Under the pieces are notes generated by a model that saw only the letters and a program-made list of their open reading frames with translations, made no database searches and had not been told where the DNA came from. From Turnera subulata (lineage: Eukaryota; Streptophyta; Magnoliopsida; Malpighiales; Passifloraceae), in the NCBI GenBank assembly GCA_028386065.3, contig JAKUCV010003048.1:166682-230681 (forward strand): a stretch of 64,000 nt of DNA, given 5' to 3'. Of this stretch, positions 43,889-56,606 are shown piece by piece (positions within the stretch are counted from its first letter, which is position 1; every line of letters begins with the position of its first letter). Position numbers and translations under genes: made by a program.

Positions 43889-46557
43889 TGTAACAGGGCG
43901 AGTAAAATTTATGTTTTTACCGGGACTGTAAAAAGCTTTGTACAGTAATTTACCTTATGAAATTAATCTTGGGTAATTATTTCAGGGTAAATTATGCATC
44001 GGATTCTGAAACCGACCCTTAACCCACGTCCCCGATTTTTCTGCGGATTTTTCAGACCAGAGTTGGTATTTTTTGGGTCCAGGAATCTTAAGAAAAGTCA
44101 GGTTTACCCTCAATTTATCGGGCCAGAAATAAAGTCAAGGGGGTATTATAGTTATTTTCTGGTCCAGACGGTACACGACTGCATAATTGAGTCACGCAGC
44201 CGCCTCTTTCCTGTGCTGTCCATGTCTCTCCTGTGTAACCTGTGATCTTTTTCTTTTCCCGTGTCTTCATCAGCCAGTGCACACCATTTTTCCCCATAAC
44301 CCAGTATCATCTTCATCTCCTTCAACTTCGCTTCTCTTGCACCTGCAAAGCCACACAGATCAACCAAACCAAAAAAAAAAAAGGAGAGAAACACACACAC
44401 GGCCAAAACGACCACGTTCTGGACAGCCCATCATCCTTCCCTCTTCCTCTCGCCGCGTAGCAGTTGCAGCCGCCCCGAGTTCGCCGCGCCCCTGCTGCAA
44501 CCGCTGACGGCAACCACCGCAGTAGCAACTGCCGCTCGCCGCAACCACCACGTCGCCTTGTTCCAGTCGCCACCAGTGGAGACAGCCCGAGAAGGACGCA
44601 GCCACCATCACCTTCTCCTCCTCGCGTCGCGCCGCCCGCGACCATCTCCTCCCCGTGTCAGCTGCTCACCGTTCGCTTGCGTCACCGCCTCGCTGGTCTC
44701 CTCGCACGCAACGCTGCTGCTGTCGCTCCGTCACAGCCCGTGCCGCTCGCGCCACCGCCGTCTGCAACCACACAAGGTGAGCTGCAGACCCGGATGATGA
44801 AGACGACCCGGATGGGTTGTCAATACGGGTCGGGTTGACCCAGGGTTTGGTTAGGTTTGATTTTGGGCTGGATGTGAGTTGGGTGGGAGCTGGGCTGATG
44901 TGCACCTGGGCCTGCGTGTGGGCCTGTGCCTGGGCTCCTAGTTGGGTCTGGGCTTGGCACTATGCAAGGTCTGGGTCGGCACTGTTCATGGCCCAGTCTG
45001 AATTTAAAAAAATAAAAGTAAATTCTGGAAAAAAATAAATGATTATATTTGGTATATGGGAATAATCTGGAAAAATATAAGAATATAGTATATGGTTATA
45101 TTTTGTGAAAATAAAAGAAGTAACTACCTTATTATAATATTTTTAAGAAATCATAACATGATTATAGTAAATACTCTTAAGGATGTATACTATGTAAATA
45201 TTTTACTGGGAAATATATATATATGCGTGACTAATTTCTAGAAAGATTATTTTATGTTAACTATAATTTTTGGAAAGAAAATAAGTGGTAGTAATAATTA
45301 TTTTTACCAAGTATTTTGGAAAGGGTATTAACAAAGTATGTACCGGAATAATAACTGGGTATAAGTATAGTATTATTTTGGCACTTGTAATTAAATGGTA
45401 AATTATGATGATAATGGGAATAACCCAGGGGAGTACCGAGTTGGTTCGGTATTTATTTTACGGCTTTCAGTATTAGTCTGGCATTTGCATATCATCTTAT
45501 GTGTGCATGTATTACTGTTTAATATAGGAGCTGATAACGAACAGTATCCCGAAGAACCGGAGCCGGGACAATTTGAGGACTTTCAGGAGTAGGGAAATCG
45601 GCTAAGGTGAGGATGGATAACCTTTGATATGTTGCACATAATACTGTGTTTGTTTCTCTGATAATTATTTGCCTGATTGAACTGTTGAGCCAATTGAGTT
45701 TGATTGTGGTGTTACTGCTGTTGTTATTGATTTATTGATTGTGGATAAACTGATATGATGAGATAATTGGACAAATGGATATTGTGTTGACGACTTTATT
45801 CTCACTTGGAAAGTAGTGGTACGACTAGATGGTTAGAGACTGTTTTGTGGTGGCTATGATCTGGGTTACTTGTGATAAGCATGTCTATGCTTGGGATGTC
45901 TATCCCGGATTATTATATTTTTGAGATATCTATCCCTGGGATCTATTTTTGGATGTCGATCCCTGGGCTCTCTTGGTTTGATCTACCACCTAGAACATGT
46001 TAATAACCAGGTACGACCCTAGCTTGTCCAGTGACAGGGCCGTGAAAGATAAAATTGGTAATAATAATAATCATTCTTTTGGTCTTGGCTCAGTTAAGTT
46101 CTGGTTGATTCACTATTTTGTCTTTGCTTGTATTTTACTTCGAAGGTATTATATTTGCCGGCATATTACTGTTTATCCTTCGTCGGTGAGCACTTCGGAC
46201 TCACCCCTCACCTGCGGGGTTTCATCCCGTAGGATGAGTTGCTCGTAGTACAGGTACGTGGTTCGGCCAGCTGCTGTTTCTACTCTACCAGTCCCCGGAT
46301 CCATACCTCTGCTGCATCTCATTCTAAGACTTTCGCTGCTGTATTTTATATGTTGCTGTATCATATGTATTCTGCTGATGCTGCTGAACTTTGAGAGTAT
46401 TGTGGTTTGAATAATGGTCCCCAGGATCTGGTGACAGATGTTGTAATTGAGTTTGCTTGGTTCTGTATTTTGTATCATATGTACTGTCTGCTACTGTAAT
46501 AAGAATAGTTCTGGCACGTGTTTACTATGTACGGTAAATACGGGTCTGGGCGCTTTA
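43889..46557 (+). repeat. LTR (5') of the plus-strand Gypsy
   Basis: It starts TGTAACAGGGCGAG and ends GGGCGCTTTA, about 2.67 kb. It contains a GC/CT-rich block (44180-44776), a donor CACAAG|GTGAGC at 44777, and a mini-exon at 45528-45606. Confidence 0.92.
45528..45606 (+). other. Mini-exon-like segment with EEPEP frame in the Gypsy LTR
   Basis: Acceptor TTTAATATAG, then GAGCTGATAAC. The frame reads ADNEQYPEEPEPGQFEDFQE then stop, and GGCTAAG|GTGAGG follows. Joining the upstream donor at 44776 to 45528 keeps one frame: the codon CAA plus G joins GA to give Q-G-A-D-N. The upstream frame has a TAG at 44458 and no obvious ATG after it, so the full product is unclear. Confidence 0.5.
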
Positions 46558-46560
46558 TTT

Positions 46561-46576
46561 TGGTATCGGAGCAGGC
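46561..46576 (+). promoter_or_regulatory. Primer-binding site of the plus-strand Gypsy
   Basis: TGGTATCGGAGCAGGC, three bases after the LTR. It is closer to the canonical tRNA-iMet site than in the other elements here. Confidence 0.75.
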
Positions 46577-46681
46577 AGTATGTCCTTAGGGTGATAATTG
46601 TGCTTGATTGTTGTCTATATGTGCATAGTCTGGTCATTCTCTTGGCATAACACACATGCATACATTCTCATATAGGTACGA

Positions 46682-47839
46682 ATGGATCCGGTGGGAGGAA
46701 ACCAGCATGCTGAGCAGCGTTTGGAAGAAGACCAAGTATTGGTTGACCAGCCGCAACCAGTTGTGGGTGGACAAGTACCCGCGGACACAACACAGATGAT
46801 GCACACCATGGCGCAGATCTTACAGTGTCAGGACGCTAGGGATGCCCGTTTGGAGGCCAGGGAAGCTCGTGAACAGGAGAATCCAGGACCTGTTGAGGAC
46901 CCTGTTTACACTAAGCTGTCTAAGCTAGGTCTTGATACCTTTACAGGGGTTACTAACCCACAGGCAGCTGACGAATGGCTTCGTCAAGCTCACCGAGTAA
47001 TGTTGAAGCTCAGATGCACAGATGACAGGTGGGCTAGGTATGTTGCATCTATGTTTCGCAACGTTGTTGTGGATTGGTGGGATTCGGCAACACGTGACAT
47101 GGCGAAACCAGTCACCATGCCTTGGGCACAGTTTACTGAGATGTTTCGAAGGAAGTTTGTCACAGATGTATACCAGGACCAGCTCAAGCGAGAATTTCTG
47201 AGTCTGTGATAGCGAATCGGACAGTCGGTGAACGACTATGAGATCCAGTTTGATCGCTTATCCATCTATGCATCAGAATATGTGTCCACACCAGAGGCCA
47301 GATGCAAGCGTTTCTGGGATGGTTTGTGATCCTGTATCTAGACAGTTATGGGGTGCAAAGTTTATGAGACTTACCAAGATATGCTTGCAGATGCTCTTCG
47401 AGCTGAAGTTATCTGGATGGGGAACGAGAGAGAGATGGAAGAAGTTCGAAAAAGAAAATCTGCACAGAGTGCTAGGAATCAGAACAAGAGGTTCCAGAGC
47501 GCCGGTAACAGGTCAGGGTATGGACAGACTCAATCCATGCCAGTATCTCAGGGTCGAGGATGGAGCAACAGCTACAACAACAATCGTGGGAGTTCATGGA
47601 CCCAATCTGGAGGGACTTCATCCGGAGACACTCGCCCTAGACCTCCTCTGACTAGGGTGAGGTGCTTTGAGTGCAATGAAGTTGGGCATTACCGGAGTTC
47701 ATGTCCTAGGTTGGAAGATCTGGAGTTGCTGTTCTTGCTCACACTGTACAAGAATCAGTGGCCAACGCACCCAGTGGTTCTGAAGTTGGCTGAGGCCGTG
47801 GACGAGGAGCTGCTCATACTCGAACACAGTCAACCATGA
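46682..47839 (+). pseudogene. Gypsy gag, broken
   Basis: The frame starts MDPVGGNQHAEQRLEEDQVL and follows the same gag core as the minus-strand Gypsy (VYTKLSKLGLDTFTGVTNPQ, then WWDSATRDMAKPVTMPWAQF). A TGA at 47207-47209 and frame changes near 47240-47350 break it. The last part (47348-47839) holds the CCHC knuckle RCFECNEVGHYRSSCP. It is related to, but clearly diverged from, the gag at 34126-35358. Confidence 0.85.
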
Positions 47840-48509
47840 ATCAGAGTGCAGCCGCTCCAAGGGCATTTGTGATCACAGCTGAGGATGATCCTGAGAATGC
47901 TGATGTTATTGCAGGTACCTTTACAGCTTTCGGTAGTATTGCATACACTTTGATTGATCCTGGTGCCACACATTCTTTTATCGCTCAGAGTTTTTCTATA
48001 CAACATAGCTGTAAGGAAGAGAGCTTAGCATGTCCATTGAGGGTTAGGTTACCTGTGGGCATAGTGGTGAGATTAACACAAGTGTGCAAGGATGTTCTCC
48101 TTTCATATGATGACGAGGTTTTCTTAGCTCGTTTGGTTGTGATGAACATGGGGGGATTCGACATAATCCTAGGGATGGATTGGTTGTCAAGGTATAATGC
48201 CATGGTGAACTGTCGAACCAAGGAAGTGTTGCTGACTTCCGATGGTGGACGACAAGTTTTGGTAACCGGTATTAGGAGAGCTGCTGCTACGTGTAGCATC
48301 TCTGCTATGCAGGAGTTTTGAGTGAAGCCGCATGGTCCAGATGTTTTATTGAACCACATCACTAATGAAGATACACGGGATCCTACCCCGGGAGATATAT
48401 CAGTAGTGAAGGAGTTCCTTGATGTTTTCCCAGATGATTTGCCAGGTTTTCCACCCGATAGAGAGGTTAAGTATACCATCGACTTGATGCTAGGAGTCAC
48501 ACCCATATC
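47836..48509 (+). pseudogene. Gypsy protease and linker to RT
   Basis: FVITAEDDPENADVIAG leads to the aspartic protease motif TLIDPGATHSFIAQSF with the active-site glycine kept, and MGGFDIILGMDWLSRYNAMV. A TGA at about 48319 interrupts it. The next frame ([20 protein letters not shown]) is the usual pre-RT linker. The Copia insertion follows at TPIS, inside the conserved [11 protein letters not shown] region. Confidence 0.85.
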
Positions 48510-48514
48510 GATGG

Positions 48515-50011
48515 TGTAAGTATCCGGGCATGCAAATTAACAATCAATTGCAATAACATATGCAGCGAAAAAACCGGATACACATGGAGGATCCAAGTGA
48601 AGGGTAGCTAAACCGAATAACAAAAATGAACATACCTGAAACGGTTGAGGTCTTTCACCCAACTGATGAACCGAATCAGCTAGAGCCGGAAGGATATTCT
48701 GCTCCTCCACGGTGTCCACATGAACCGTCAATCAAAAGCCGGAATCGTCTCACGATTTCCAACCCCTGAGCACTCCCGAACTATAGTGCTAGCTACGGAT
48801 TTCCGGGAGCTATATGTGGTGTTTATGGTATCTTTTTCTTTCACAAAGAAGAGAGGAAGAAGTGTGTGTGTTTCTTGCTCTGAAAAACCCAGAATTCAGA
48901 ATACAAGAGAGAGTGAGAAGGTTCAAGAGTAATCTGATTACTCTTTCCCCAATTAGTGCTAAGAGACAATGGGATAATGGCCAACATATTAACCCATTAT
49001 CTTTTATGATTATGTCTCCACATAACCATGTCTCCACTAATGGACAAACACTCATCACAGCAATAATTTGGTCCAATAATTCTGTCAATAACTAACCAAA
49101 CCAGCCCAAAATGACCCTGGTCCAACCATGGTCCAACCATGATTCAACCACCTGCTCGAATCAACGATTCTATGTGTGTGACCCTGTAGGCACTTGTAAC
49201 GTTCGGCAATAATTGTAAAATCTCATTTTATAATTATAAGCAAAGAGCGGCGTCTAGCAACACATCATTGCTACCTGAACGACAAGATCAGTACTGATTC
49301 AATATGCCTCGGAAACATGTCATCGTCCCTTCATCCCATTATCTAGATTAAACACGAGACATGGAATATGTCAATCTTGCATATGTTCAATCTCGGTTTC
49401 TTGATCCTCGAGTTAACCGCGTAAAACGGATACCTATGATATCACCATATCATAATCCGAGCATGGCCATGCATTTCCGGTTCAACTCTATCAAGAAATC
49501 ATCCGATAATATACCCGTTATATGGGTTGGACGAATCCCCTCTGGATCATATAAAACCCACTACACATTTATCATATACCCAATGATTACACTAAGTCTA
49601 CTCATTTACGAAATAGCCAAGAGTAATGTCAAAGTATACGACTCATATGTTGGGAACCTTGATGATCACAGGTCTAAGGACAATACATATAAGAATCGCT
49701 AATGACAATCATATAACGTTCCATGTAGCATTCTTATGTAGGTTCGTCCAGTCCACAAGTTCTCTAACTTGTACCCATATGTAGAATTCATATCTCATAT
49801 AATTCTCAACATACGCTAGTCTTAATTTATTATTACAACCCATCTATAATAATAATCGACTAGGGACATTTAAGAATATATAAATATTGTAGGGTTATAA
49901 ATATGTGCAAGCGTTTATCTCATAAACGATATTTATTTGAATAACCTTAATGTGTATACATGATTACAAATAAACATCCATTGATTGGCTTTTGGGCATA
50001 TTACACTAACA
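48515..50011 (-). repeat. LTR (3') of the Copia element
   Basis: 1,497 bp. Its ends on the plus strand are TGTAAGTATCC and CACTAACA. It carries about 270 bp (roughly 48680-48970) that are missing from the other LTR. Confidence 0.9.
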
Positions 50012-50189
50012 ATCTCCCACTTGCACTAAAGCCAATCATACATGTATCTAATACCAATGGATGCAGCAAGACCATCATGCTTATATTGTGTGAGCGGCTT
50101 AGTCAACGGATCTGCTACATTATTCTCAATGGAACTCTGCACAGTCTGACATCGCCTCTATCTATGATCTCTCTAATAAGATGATAGCG

Positions 50190-53100
50190 TCAGAGAATAT
50201 ATTTGGATCTCTGGTGGTATCTAGGTTCCTGAGCCTGTGCGATTGTCCCATTGTTATCACAATAGAGCTCAATCGGACTCTCGATGCTCGGAACTACCCC
50301 AAGTTCAGTTACGAACTTCTTGATCCAAACAACCTCTTTCGCTGCATCTGAGGCAGCAATATACTCAGCCTCAGTTGTAGAATCAGCAACTGTCTCTTGC
50401 TTTGAACTCTTCCAGCATACAGCACCACCTCCAAGACAAAACACATAACCTGACTGCGATCTAAAATCATCACTATCGGTTTGGAAGCTAGCATCTGTGT
50501 AACCCTTTACAACAAGCTCATCCACGCTTCCGTAAACCAGGAATGCATCCTTAGTCCTTCTCAAGTACTTAAGGATGTTCTTAACTGCTGTCCAGTGACT
50601 CTCACCGGGATCAGCTTGGTATCTGCTTGTGACACTCAAAGCATAAGCGACATCCGGTCGAGTACATAACATGGCATACATGATAGATCCTATTGCAGAA
50701 GCATAAGGAATCTTACTCATCCCCTCTCTCTCCTTAGTCGTACTAGGACATTGATTCTTTGAAAGAGCTACGCCATGTGACAAGGGCAAGAATCCTTTCT
50801 TGGAATCTTGCATGCTAAACCTCTTTAGCACCTTGTCAATATATGTACTCTAACTTAGCCCGAGAAGCCTTTTGGATCTCTCTCTATAGCTCTTTATGCC
50901 TAACACATAGGCTGCTTTTCCTAAGTCCTTCATTGAGAAATTCTTCCCTAACCAAGCCTTTACAGACTGTAGTGTCGGAATATCATTCCCAATGAGTAGG
51001 ATGTCGTCAACATACAACAACAAGAAAACAATAATGCTCCCACTAACCTTCTTGTAAACACATAGTTCATCTTCGTTCTTAATGAAACCAAACTCTTTGA
51101 TCACTTCATTAAAATGAAGATTCCAACTCCTAGAAGCTTGCTTCAATTCATAAATGGATCTTTGCAACTTGCATACCATATTGGCATTCTCTGGATCGAC
51201 AAAACCTTCAAGTTGTGTCATGTACACATCCTCTAAAATATTTCCGTTAAGGAAAGCGGTTTTGACATCCATTTGCCATATCTCATAATCATAGTATGCC
51301 GCTATAGCCAATAGAATCGGGATGGATTTTACCATGGCAACTGGTGAGAAAGTTTTATCATAGTCAATACCATGAACTTGCTTAAAACCTTTTGCCACCA
51401 ATCGCCCTTTATAGGTAATCACATTACCATCCATGTCGGTCTTTTTCTTAAAGACCCACTTCCACCCTATGGGTTTTACCCCTTCAGGTGGATCAACAAA
51501 GGTCTATACCTTGTTTTGATACATGGATTCTATTTCCGAATTTATGGCTTCCAACCACTTCTTAGAGTCCGGACCCGTGATGGCCTGCTGATAGGAAGTG
51601 GGCTCATCCTCTTCTATGAGCATCACGTCCCCAGTATGAGTCTTGAGAAATCCATATCTCTCAGGCTCGTATCGAGTCCTACCCGATCTACACGGTCCAT
51701 GTGTTACAGGCACAGGATTCTCATCCACAACATCTTGTGGCTCCTGTCCTTGTTCCATCTCAGCCTCAATGTCTCGAACTTCTTCGAGTTCTATTTTCCT
51801 CCCACTGATTCTTCTAGAAATAAATTCTCTTTCTAGAAAAATAGCAGTCCGAGCAACAAACACTTCGTGTTCGGTGGGATTGTAGAAATAATACCCTTTA
51901 GTTTCGTTAGGGTATCCTACAAAGAGGCACTTGTCGGATTTAGGGCCGAGTTTATCTGATGCTTCACATCTCACGTAAGCCTCACAACCCCAAATTCTCA
52001 TAAAAGACAAATTGGGACGCCTCCCAGTCCATATCTCATATGGTGTCTTTTCGACAGATTTAGATGGAACATGGTTAAGTGTAAATGCAACACTTAATAA
52101 TGCATGTCCCCAAAATGAAGAAGGAAGGTCAGCTTGACTCATCATCGAACGAACCATGTCAAACAAGGTTCTATTCCTCCTCTTGGATACACTATTCCAT
52201 TGAGGCGTACCCGGTGGAGTGAGCTGTGATACTATACCACACTCCTTTAGATGATCAAGAAATTCTCGGCCTAAGTATTCACCTCTTCGATCTGATCGAA
52301 GCATCTTAATGCTCTTGCCGAATTGATTCTGTACTTCATTCTTGAATTCTTTGAACTTTTCAAAGGATTCTGACTTGTGTCTCATTAGATATACATAGTC
52401 ATACCTACTGAAATCGTCAATAAATGTAATGAAGTATTGAATTCCACCTCTAGCTTGTGTCGACATCGGTCCACACACATCACTATGTATAAGACCTAAC
52501 AAGTCCGAAGCTCTTTCACCTTTACCGGAAAAAGGAGCCTTCGTCATCTTGCCTAACAAACATGACTCACATGTCTCAAATGATTCAAAATCAAATGAGT
52601 CTAAAAGTCCATCTTTATGGAGTTTAGATATACGAGTCTCGTTTATATGGCCCAATCGACAATGCCAAAGATAGGTTTCATTAGAATCGTTCATTCTAAC
52701 CTTCTTCGTATTAATGTTATAGAATGTGGTTTCTAGGTTAAGAACATACAAACCATTGCTTAAATACGCACCACCATAATAAACATCATTGAAATAAATA
52801 GAACAACAATTGTCCTTTATTACAAATGAAAAACCTTTCTTGTCAAGACAAGACACAGAAATTAAATTCCTGCTTATGGTCGGTACATAATAACAATTGT
52901 CCAGTTCTAAAACCAAACCACTCGGTAAGGTAAGATAGTAAGTTCCTACGGCTAATGCAGCAACTCTTGCTCTATTTCCCACGCTCAGGTCTATCTCACC
53001 CTTTGCCAATCTCCTACTCTTTCTCAGTTCCTGCACATTTACATAAATGTGAGAACCACATCCGGTATCTAATACCCATGATGCAGAGATAGAGATATTA

Positions 53101-53901
53101 GCTTCTATAACGAAGATACCTGAAGTGGAAGTCTTACTTTCCTTGTGCTTCTTCACCTCTTCAAGGTAAACAGGGCAGTTGCGCTTCCAATGGCCCAGTT
53201 TATTGCAATGGAAACAATGTCCTTCCTTTGCAATACCACCCTTGGGTTTCAGCACATGATCACAAGAAGATGCACATGCACCAAACTTTTTGGCACATTT
53301 TTTCTTCTTGTTAAACTTTGCTTTACCTTTTCCTTTGCCTTTTCCAATCATCATAATGTTGGATTTGTTTGCCCTCATTTGTTGTTCAACTGTTCCCAAC
53401 ATGTTAAGCAACTCAGACAATGATTTGTCAAGATGATTCATATTGAAGTTCATGATAAATTGGCTGTAACTATCCGGCAACGATTGCAGGACTAGATCAA
53501 CAGCCAACTCCTTCTGCAAAGGAAAACTAAGACCCTCAAGGCTCTCAATGTATCCAATCATTTTGAGCACATGAGGTCTCACGGGTGATGACTCAGCCAT
53601 CTTGCATTGGAACAATGCCTTAGAGGTCTCATACCTCTCATGCCTAGCTTGCTCTTCAAAAAGCATTTTCAGATGTTCGATTATATCGAATGCACTCAAG
53701 GTGCTTCTTGTAAGCATCCCTTTCTGCCCTTGGAGCACTAGGCGCCAGTTCATCCACAACAGGCCCTTCGAGGACATACAACTTCTTTTCTTGTTTGAGG
53801 ACTATCCTCAAGTTGCGATACCATTTTAAGAAGTTATTCCCATTCAACTTTTCCTTCTGAAGGACAGATCGCAGTGACATTATGCTAGTGTTTTGTGCCA
53901 T
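50190..53901 (-). pseudogene. Copia gag-pol polyprotein, broken
   Basis: The start is at the ATG ending at 53901 (MAQNTSIMSLRS). After a frame change near 53700 a 757-codon frame holds the gag core, the CCHC knuckle HCFHCNKLGHWKRNCP, protease (WVLDTGCGSHI), the GAG-pre-integrase region (LWHCRLGHIN, C-x2-C) and the integrase core. There the third catalytic residue reads VSKRRNRT: AAG (Lys) where active enzymes have Glu. A TAG-type break at about 51505 precedes RT (51434-50850), which keeps QMDVKTAFLNG and an intact LLLYVDDILLIG. Another stop precedes RNase H (50831-50190; YTDASF, STTEAEY, DNNG). Roles are particle formation, cleavage, insertion and reverse transcription. This copy cannot supply them. 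Confidence 0.9.
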
Positions 53902-54487
53902 GGAAATTCTACAACAATGATCAACTCACACAAATAAGAGTCATGCATACAAAATCATTTAACAAGGAATTCTATTAAATGATGCTCCTACTATATAAAT
54001 CAAGACAATCATATAAGTAGGCCAAGATCCATATTTCACTACTAGATAAGTCAGCTTTGGCTGTTCGCTTACTTCATAGTTATTTAGGTAGACAACTCTT
54101 GTCAATTACATCTCATGTAACTCTTGGATAGTTGAGTGAACAACACTTGTTCTTGTCTATCTCATAGACTTAGCTCAACTCCTTGCCTCTAAGTCCTTAA
54201 TCCTATTAGGATGACCTAGTTAAGTTCAACACCATAATAAGCAGTTCCAATATTACAATTATCGCGTCGCACCTTGCTAGGATAAACATTGGCACCTTGC
54301 TTTGGCAAAACCTACCAAGTGTTGATCTAAGCAATGATGAGTACTTATCATGGAAGGCAACACAAGAAGAACTTAATATTTTCATCAACATATTATTCCA
54401 ATACATTACATGCATGTTCTTGATGAATCTTATATTGATGTTTGTAAATTTGGAAACCAAAATTACAAGTGAACATGTCTAACAGTG

Positions 54488-55075
54488 AACATCGATGTTG
54501 TGAGAATCTGATACTCGCCAACCACATGGCCGAGGCTCAAGAACATCGATGTTCAACACTTCAACATCGATGTTTTGAGTAACTTGAACTCCAAACTATT
54601 TTGGCAGTAGCTCAATAACATCGATGTTCTACTTTTCAACATCAATGTTTTGAGAATTTCGGAAGTTCAAAATTTTGGCAGTAGCATTTTAACATCGATG
54701 TTGGAACTATAAACATCGATGTTTGAACTTCTAGAACTCGAGAACATCGATGTTGGAATCTTGAACATCGATGTTATGAAAGTTCTGGAACTTCAAACCA
54801 ATTTGGCCGAGCTCAAATAACATCGATGTTGTAACTCTTAACATCGATGTTGTTGAGTGTTTTGCATGAGAACGTCGATGTTGGTCACACAACATCGATG
54901 TTGTGAAGATTCGGCCGAGGCTAAACTTCATTAGAACATCGATGTTTGTCACACAACATCGATGTTATGAAGGTTCGGCCAAGGCCAAGCATCATGCCAA
55001 CATCGATGTTGGTGAGGTTCGGCCAAGGCCAAGCATCATGCCAACATCGATGTTGGTCTCACCAACATCGATGTT
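54488..55075. repeat. Array of 18 AACATCGATGTT palindromes in the Copia leader
   Basis: Starts are at 54488; pairs 54542/54563, 54617/54638, 54691/54712, 54743/54764, 54819/54840, 54871/54891, 54935/54955; single 54999; pair 55043/55064. Pair spacing is 20 or 21 bp. Only two copies deviate, each by one base (54638 and 54871). Spacers between pairs are 44-76 bp and share words such as TTCGGAAGTTCAAAATTTTG. Confidence 0.92.
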
Positions 55076-55360
55076 ATGGCCTAGCTGTACTAGAACGACA
55101 ATCGTTCTATACAAAAACCGACACTCGATTTTTCTTAGTCGAACTCTTCGACTTACTGCCATGAACATATTGATTGATATCTCATACCAATCAAGTGCTT
55201 GTTGTCAAAACACTTTTAACAAAAACAAAACATCAACATGTCTAATAACTCATTTAGCACATCACATATACAAATGAATTCAACATATCACATATACTAG
55301 CATGTTCATACTATATCACATATAACATATGAACACATAATTCGGTTTAGAACTTCGCAA

Positions 55361-55375
55361 GAGGCTCCGCTACCA
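55361..55375 (-). promoter_or_regulatory. Primer-binding site of the Copia element
   Basis: TGGTAGCGGAGCCTC on the minus strand, one base inside the LTR. Confidence 0.7.
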
Positions 55376-55376
55376 C

Positions 55377-56606
55377 TGTAAGTATCCAGGCATGCAAATT
55401 GACAATCAAATGTAATAACATATGCAGCGGAAAAACCGGATACACATGGAGGATCTAAGTGAAGGGTAGCTAAACCGAATAACAAAAACGAACATACCTG
55501 AAACGGTTGAGGTCTTTCACCCAACTGATGAACCGAATTTGCTAGAGCAGGGGATAATGGCCAACATATTGGCCTATTATCTTTTATGATTATGTCTCCA
55601 CATAACCATGTCTCCACTAATGGACAAACACTCATCACAGCACTAATTTGGTCAAATAATTCTGTCAATAACTGAACCAAACCAGCCCAAAACGACCCTG
55701 GTCCAACCACACCCGGTCGAACCATGGTCCAACCACGGTTCAACCACCAGCTCGATTCAACGATTCTATGTGTGTGACCCTGTAGGCACTTGTAACGTTC
55801 AGCAATAATTGCAAAATCTCATTTTACAATTATAAGCAAAGAGCGGCATCTAGCAACGCATCATTGCTACCCGAACGACAAGATCAGTACTGATTCAATA
55901 TGCCTCGGAAACATGTCATTGTCCCTTCGTCCCATTATCTAGATTAAACACGAGACATGGAATATGTCAATCTCGCATATGTTCAATCTCGGTTTCTTGA
56001 TCCTTGAGTTAACCGCGTAAAACAGATACCTATGATATCACCATATCATAATCCGAGCATGGCCATGCATTTCCGGTTCAACTCTATCAAGAAACCATCC
56101 GATAATATACCCGTTATATAGATTGGACGAATCCCCTCAGGATCATACAAAACCCACTACACATTTATCATATACCCAATGATTACACTAAGTCTACTCG
56201 TTTACGAAATAGCCAAGAGTAATATCAAAGTATACGACTCATATGTTGGGAACCTTGATGATCACAGGTCTAAGGACAATACATAGAAGAACCGCTAATG
56301 ACAATCATATAACGTTCCATGTAGCATTCTTATGTAGGTCGGTCCAGTCACAAGTTCTCTAACTTGTACTCGTATGTAGAATTCATATCTCATATAATTC
56401 TCAACATACGCTAGTCTTAATTTATTATTACAACCCATCCATAATAATAATCGACTAGGGACATTTAAGAATATATAAATATTCTAGGGTTATAAATATG
56501 TGCAAGCGTTTATCTCATAAACGATATTTATTGGAATAACCTTAATGTGTATACATGATTACAAATAAACATCCATTGATTGGCTTTTGGGCATATTGCA
56601 CTAACA
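55377..56606 (-). repeat. LTR (5') of the Copia element, internally deleted
   Basis: 1,230 bp, with the same ends as 48515-50011 but missing about 270 bp near 55545. Confidence 0.9.

Larger units (their letters stand above)
48515..56606 (-). mobile_element. Ty1/Copia retrotransposon nested in the Gypsy
   Basis: LTRs lie at 48515-50011 and 55377-56606, with TSD GATGG at 48510-48514 and 56607-56611. The primer site at 55361-55375 fixes the minus orientation. Gag, protease, integrase, RT and RNase H follow in Copia order. The leader between primer site and gag (55360-53902) is long, about 1.46 kb, and holds the AACATCGATGTT array. Stops, frameshifts and an altered integrase residue show it is dead. 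Confidence 0.93.

Noticed and set aside
54488..55075. Regularly spaced short repeats as a CRISPR array
   Set aside because: The repeats are palindromes of 12 bp, spacers are similar to one another and irregular in length, and the setting is a plant retrotransposon leader.
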